DNA of 21,196 nt, from contig MU624837.1 in the NCBI GenBank assembly GCA_025349905.2, positions 1-21,196 on the forward strand, read 5' to 3'. This stretch comes from Blastocladiella britannica. Taxonomy: Eukaryota; Blastocladiomycota; Blastocladiomycetes; Blastocladiales; Blastocladiaceae. Shown one piece after another: positions 18,301 to 21,196 of this stretch (the first letter of the stretch is position 1; the number at the start of each line of letters is the position of its first letter). A program made the position numbers and the translations under genes. The notes under the pieces are model-generated. The model saw nothing but the letters and a program-made list of their open reading frames with translations, had not been told where the DNA came from and did not search any database.

Positions 18301-21196
18301 AGGACCACGAGGTAGCGTTTTCCGGGCTACAAGTCAAGCTTGCGTCGCGTGCGTCCATGGAGCTGCTAGATCGGATCGGTTCTTTTCTCCAGTTGCCGGT
18401 GCGTCCTTCTTTTTTTTGCACATGTCAACCTTGTCACTAAATTGTAGAAAAAATGAAGCCCTTGCCACCAGACGCGCCGCCGCCCAAGGCCATCACCGTC
18501 CACATGCACATTTGCGATTCCCGGATCCTAGTATCACCAGAGTTGGAAGCAATCGAGTCTGGCGGCGGCAGTACCCAAGAAGAGCCATCATGGCACGCGT
18601 CGGTCGAAATCGAGTCCATAGAGCTTGCGATGCGCACCACCAGCAACCCCGGCGCATCCCGCTCCAACGGGACCGTCCACCTCGCCACCATTCAGGTGGA
18701 TTACGTGCCCGTGGCATCGCTGGAGGCCACCGTGTTCTCGGTGCAGGTCGATCCACGACGTGCTACCAGCGGCAGCATGGGCAGTGCAGGAATCGAGTCG
18801 CGCGTGCAAGTTATGGTGGACCACCCGGTCATGAAGCTCGGGCTGCACCCGGTCGCGGCGGCCCGCGCTGCGGCCGTGGTGGACTGGATCCAAGAGAACT
18901 TGGCGCCGCTGCCGCCCGCTCCACCTGCGCCGCCCGTCCGGTCCACGCAGCACGACTCGCCACCACTATCAGCAACGCGCAAGCCGCGACAGGCGACCGG
19001 CGGTCCGTCGTCTCCCATGGCCGCACCGCCACTGACAGCTGCCGCACAACCAATACCAACAGCAGCGCGGGCACAGCGCACCAGCACCATGCCTCCGCCA
19101 ATGACATCATCTTCGACCGAGCACAGCCGGCCCACGACGCCGTCCACGAGCTCGCACCAGGACAGCAGCGGCCCGTCGGTGTCGGCTACTGGCACGCCCG
19201 CCCCGCAGCCGCTCTCGCACCCCACCTCCAGCACCACAGCGGCGGCAGTGCTGGCTCCGCCCAAGGGCATCTCGCTGCTGACGTCGGTGGATCCGGCGGC
19301 ATTTGCCAACCGCCAACCCCGCCCCAAGCCGTATGACCTGGGCCAGCTCAGTATCTCGGTGGTGGAGGATTTTGCGGCCCTTGACATGGAGATGGACCAG
19401 CACGTGCTCGTGGACTTGGACCAAACGAGCTCGTCCAGCGGGTCGGGAAGCGACCTGGAAATTGCCAGCCCTACATCGCGGTCGGCAGTTGAGTCGTACC
19501 GCGCTCACAGCCAGCGGTACACAACCGGCGGTGGTGCTGGTGCCGGTGGTGCGGGCTTTGATTTGGTCGAAGATCACTTTGTGGTGGCATCGGCAACGTC
19601 GAATTTCGGCGCCGCGGCCGGGTGGACCAGACACAGCATGCGAGGATCGCGGGGCGCCGCCGCGGCTATGGGTTACGATGGCGGCGGCGACGACGACGGG
19701 GATGTCGACGACAATGCTAGCGACCTCGATGACCTTGACGACGGGTTCCTGAGCAGCACGGGCGACGAGGAGGACGACGGGTGGGAGGACGCCGAGGAAG
19801 CGTCCAGTGCGCGACCGGCGGTTACGACCCACCCAACCACTGCTGCAGCGGCAACGCACGACACGGGCGTGTGGTCGCTTCATTTGATCGTGTCGGACGC
19901 AAGCATGGATGCGACGCTGCTGCCGGCTCCCTCTGCGCAGGACGGCAGCGGCGGTGGTGGCCCTGCCGGTCCACTTGCCACTGCCATTGCTCGTGGCGTG
20001 CGCGCCGAGTACACCACCTGGAGCCTGGGCTTGCACCCGCACGGCGTGCTCGCGGCGGTGTCGGTGGCCATTGCCGGGTTCGAGGTGCGCGACCTGGTCT
20101 CGACGTCCGCTTGGAATAAGCTGTTGGCTGCCGCGCGCACCCGTCACGCCCCCGGCGCCGCGGGCCACTTGGGCGGGGCCGGTGGACCGGGCGAAGCGGC
20201 GCTGCCGTTTGCGCGCATGGAGGCCACGTGCTTTGCGATGCCGGGCGCTGATCCCATGTACCCGACGGCGGCAGGCGACGACGATTTCGAGCCCGTGGGT
20301 GCTGGTACCGGTGCCTCTGCGGGGAGCGGCGAGTGGCGCGCGCGCGTAAGGGTGGTGCCGATCAAGATGCACGTCGACCAGGATACGGTGGAAGGGTTGC
20401 TTGAGTTTATCGCGGCCATGGATCGCGCCGTCGCGGATATGGCCGATTATGAGCTCGTGGCCGAGCCTGGGATTGCTTCGGGCACGTCGGTCGACTCGAC
20501 CGAGTACATTGGGTGCGTTTTTTTTTTCTTTTCCTTTTAACTCCTTTGTTTTTGTCGTTGTCTCGTGGCCGTACCCCTCTTCCTTCTTATCTTCGCGCAC
20601 TTGAAAACGACACCAACAAACCCTCTGCCCCGTGTGAAAAACAAAGTGAGGACACTGACGATCTCGTCATTGTCGATGACCGCCTGGACGTGCTTTCGAC
20701 CTGGTCATCGCTCTCCAGTTCCCCACGGTCGCCGTTGACTCCTGTTCTGCCACTGAACCGCCGCACGTCGTCGTCCGGTGGCGATCCCGTTCGGCACCCC
20801 ACACCGCCCTCGCCGCCCATCTTTTTCCAGAGGGTCGAAGTGCTCCCGGTCGTGATCCGACTCGACTACAAGCCCAAGCGCGTGGACTTGCCCGCGCTGC
20901 TGGAGCGCGGACACATGGTGCAGCTTCTCAACGTGTTCCCACTTGAAGGCGCGCACATGACGCTACGGCACGTTACTGTCACGGGCGTGCAAGGGTGGGA
21001 AGCCCTCGGCGCGGCACTGCTGCGTGACTGGATCCCGCACGTGCGCAACACGCAGTTGCCCGGAATGGTGAGTGGGGTTGGGCCGCTCCGGTCGCTCGTT
21101 AATATCGGGTCGGGCGTCGCCGACTTGTTTCTGTTGCCCGTCGAGCAGTACCGGCGCGATGGTCGGGTCATCAAGGGTACCTACTTTCCTGTTTTT
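15363..21196 (+). CDS. ATG2: ATG2: autophagy bridge-like lipid transfer protein (3' end beyond window)
   Basis: Proposed exons are 15363-15378, 15466-15813, 15901-18398, 18459-20512 and 20647-21176 and beyond: about 1815 residues visible. The N-terminus MWRFP-S-IPIPANLHKRLAKFLL, then VEGVLRRV and VPWAA-x5-CTV-x3-GL, matches the ATG2 chorein-like start. LIDALVANLTISVTNVRV follows, then Pro/Ser/Ala-rich inserts, an acidic tract (about 1361-1401), the CAD region (EYTTWSLGL about 1470, SAWNKLLA about 1503), VPIKMHVDQDT, and a C-terminal block with RLDYKPKRVD (about 1702), GVQGWEALG, SLVNIGSGVADL (about 1783) and EQYRRDGRVIKG. ATG2 is known to bridge ER and phagophore, acting with ATG9 and ATG18/WIPI to transfer phospholipid during autophagosome growth. 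Human ATG2A is about 1938 aa, so the missing tail is probably 100-250 residues. The last bases (GTACCTACTTTCC) look like the start of another intron at 21177. Identity is very secure; splice sites are predicted. Confidence 0.96.
15379..15465 (+). other. ATG2 intron 1 (87 nt) after a 16-nt first exon
   Basis: The conserved frame (IPIPANLHKRL...) is closed upstream by TGA at 15459, so the start lies in another exon. ATG at 15363 followed by donor GTACGC and acceptor GAAAAG gives MWRFP-S-IPIPANLHKRL in phase. The length and aromatic/basic character suit known ATG2 N-termini. An alternative upstream exon cannot be excluded. Confidence 0.65.
15814..15900 (+). other. Possible ATG2 intron 2 (87 nt, frame-preserving)
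   Basis: GTACCG ... CTGACAG with a T-rich interior (ttttctctttcttttcc). The length is divisible by three and has no stop, so it could equally be coding. The encoded segment (TVFSLSFPLELAALLP...) does not resemble the ATG2 family at this point, which favours an intron. Confidence 0.5.
18399..18458 (+). other. ATG2 intron 3 (60 nt)
   Basis: An in-frame TAA at 18438 must be removed. Donor GTGCGT at 18399, branch-like CACTAAA at 18435-18441 and acceptor ATGAAG ending 18458 keep the frame (FLQLP-PLPPDAPPPKAITV). An alternative is donor GTTCTT at 18379 with acceptor TTGTAG ending 18447. The branch distance favours the first. Confidence 0.65.
20513..20646 (+). other. ATG2 intron 4 (134 nt)
   Basis: Donor GTGCGT is followed by a long T run, with a TTTTAAC branch-like site near 20536-20542. 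The first AG after the donor is at 20645-20646, and it is the phase-correct one, giving STEYIG-EDTDDLVIVDDRL. The intron is longer than most in the window and the branch-to-acceptor distance is large. Confidence 0.6.

Noticed and set aside
18260..19336. 358-codon alternative plus-strand frame in ATG2
   Set aside because: It overlaps the ATG2 frame, is rich in Arg/His/Ala, and carries no family motif; the ATG2 frame continues on both sides.

Overview
The window is eukaryotic, GC-rich and gene-dense. Genes are broken by short spliceosomal introns (several 58-60 nt, GT...AG, with CTAA/TGAC-like branch sites) and there are no bacterial operon signals. The gene content points to an early-diverging zoosporic fungus, most likely Blastocladiomycota (Allomyces/Catenaria type). 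That placement is inference. It rests on a divergent ankyrin-like protein with repeated LDWW motifs, a type I recall as expanded in that group, and on an ATG2 whose N-terminus resembles animal ATG2 more than budding-yeast Atg2.

Layout. (1) 117-1805 (+): a degenerate ankyrin-like repeat protein. (2) 2107-2735 (-): a small, unrecognised protein with three tandem Cys-rich repeats, probably carrying one 59-nt intron. (3) 2956-5017 (+): a secreted 5'-nucleotidase family enzyme with one 118-nt intron. (4) 5101-15215 (-): a complete CSF1 gene of about 3284 residues in five exons, running from an N-terminal membrane anchor to the conserved C-terminal ATPPLEW block. (5) 15363-21196 (+): ATG2, from a predicted 16-nt first exon through the chorein-like N-terminus, the CAD region and most of the C-terminal region. 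It runs off the right edge, probably at an intron.

The most notable point is the pairing of (4) and (5). Csf1 and Atg2 belong to the same class of very long, rod-shaped bridge-like lipid transfer proteins (RBG/BLTP/VPS13-like). Csf1 serves ER contact sites and lipid supply; Atg2 supplies lipid to growing autophagosomes. Here they are head-to-head, with predicted start codons only about 147 bp apart, so they probably share one bidirectional promoter. This could be a co-regulated lipid-bridge locus or simply chance adjacency in a compact genome. The sequence alone cannot decide.

No tRNA, rRNA, CRISPR array, transposon or viral element was recognised. All splice sites were read by eye from consensus, reading phase and family similarity, and none is supported by transcripts.
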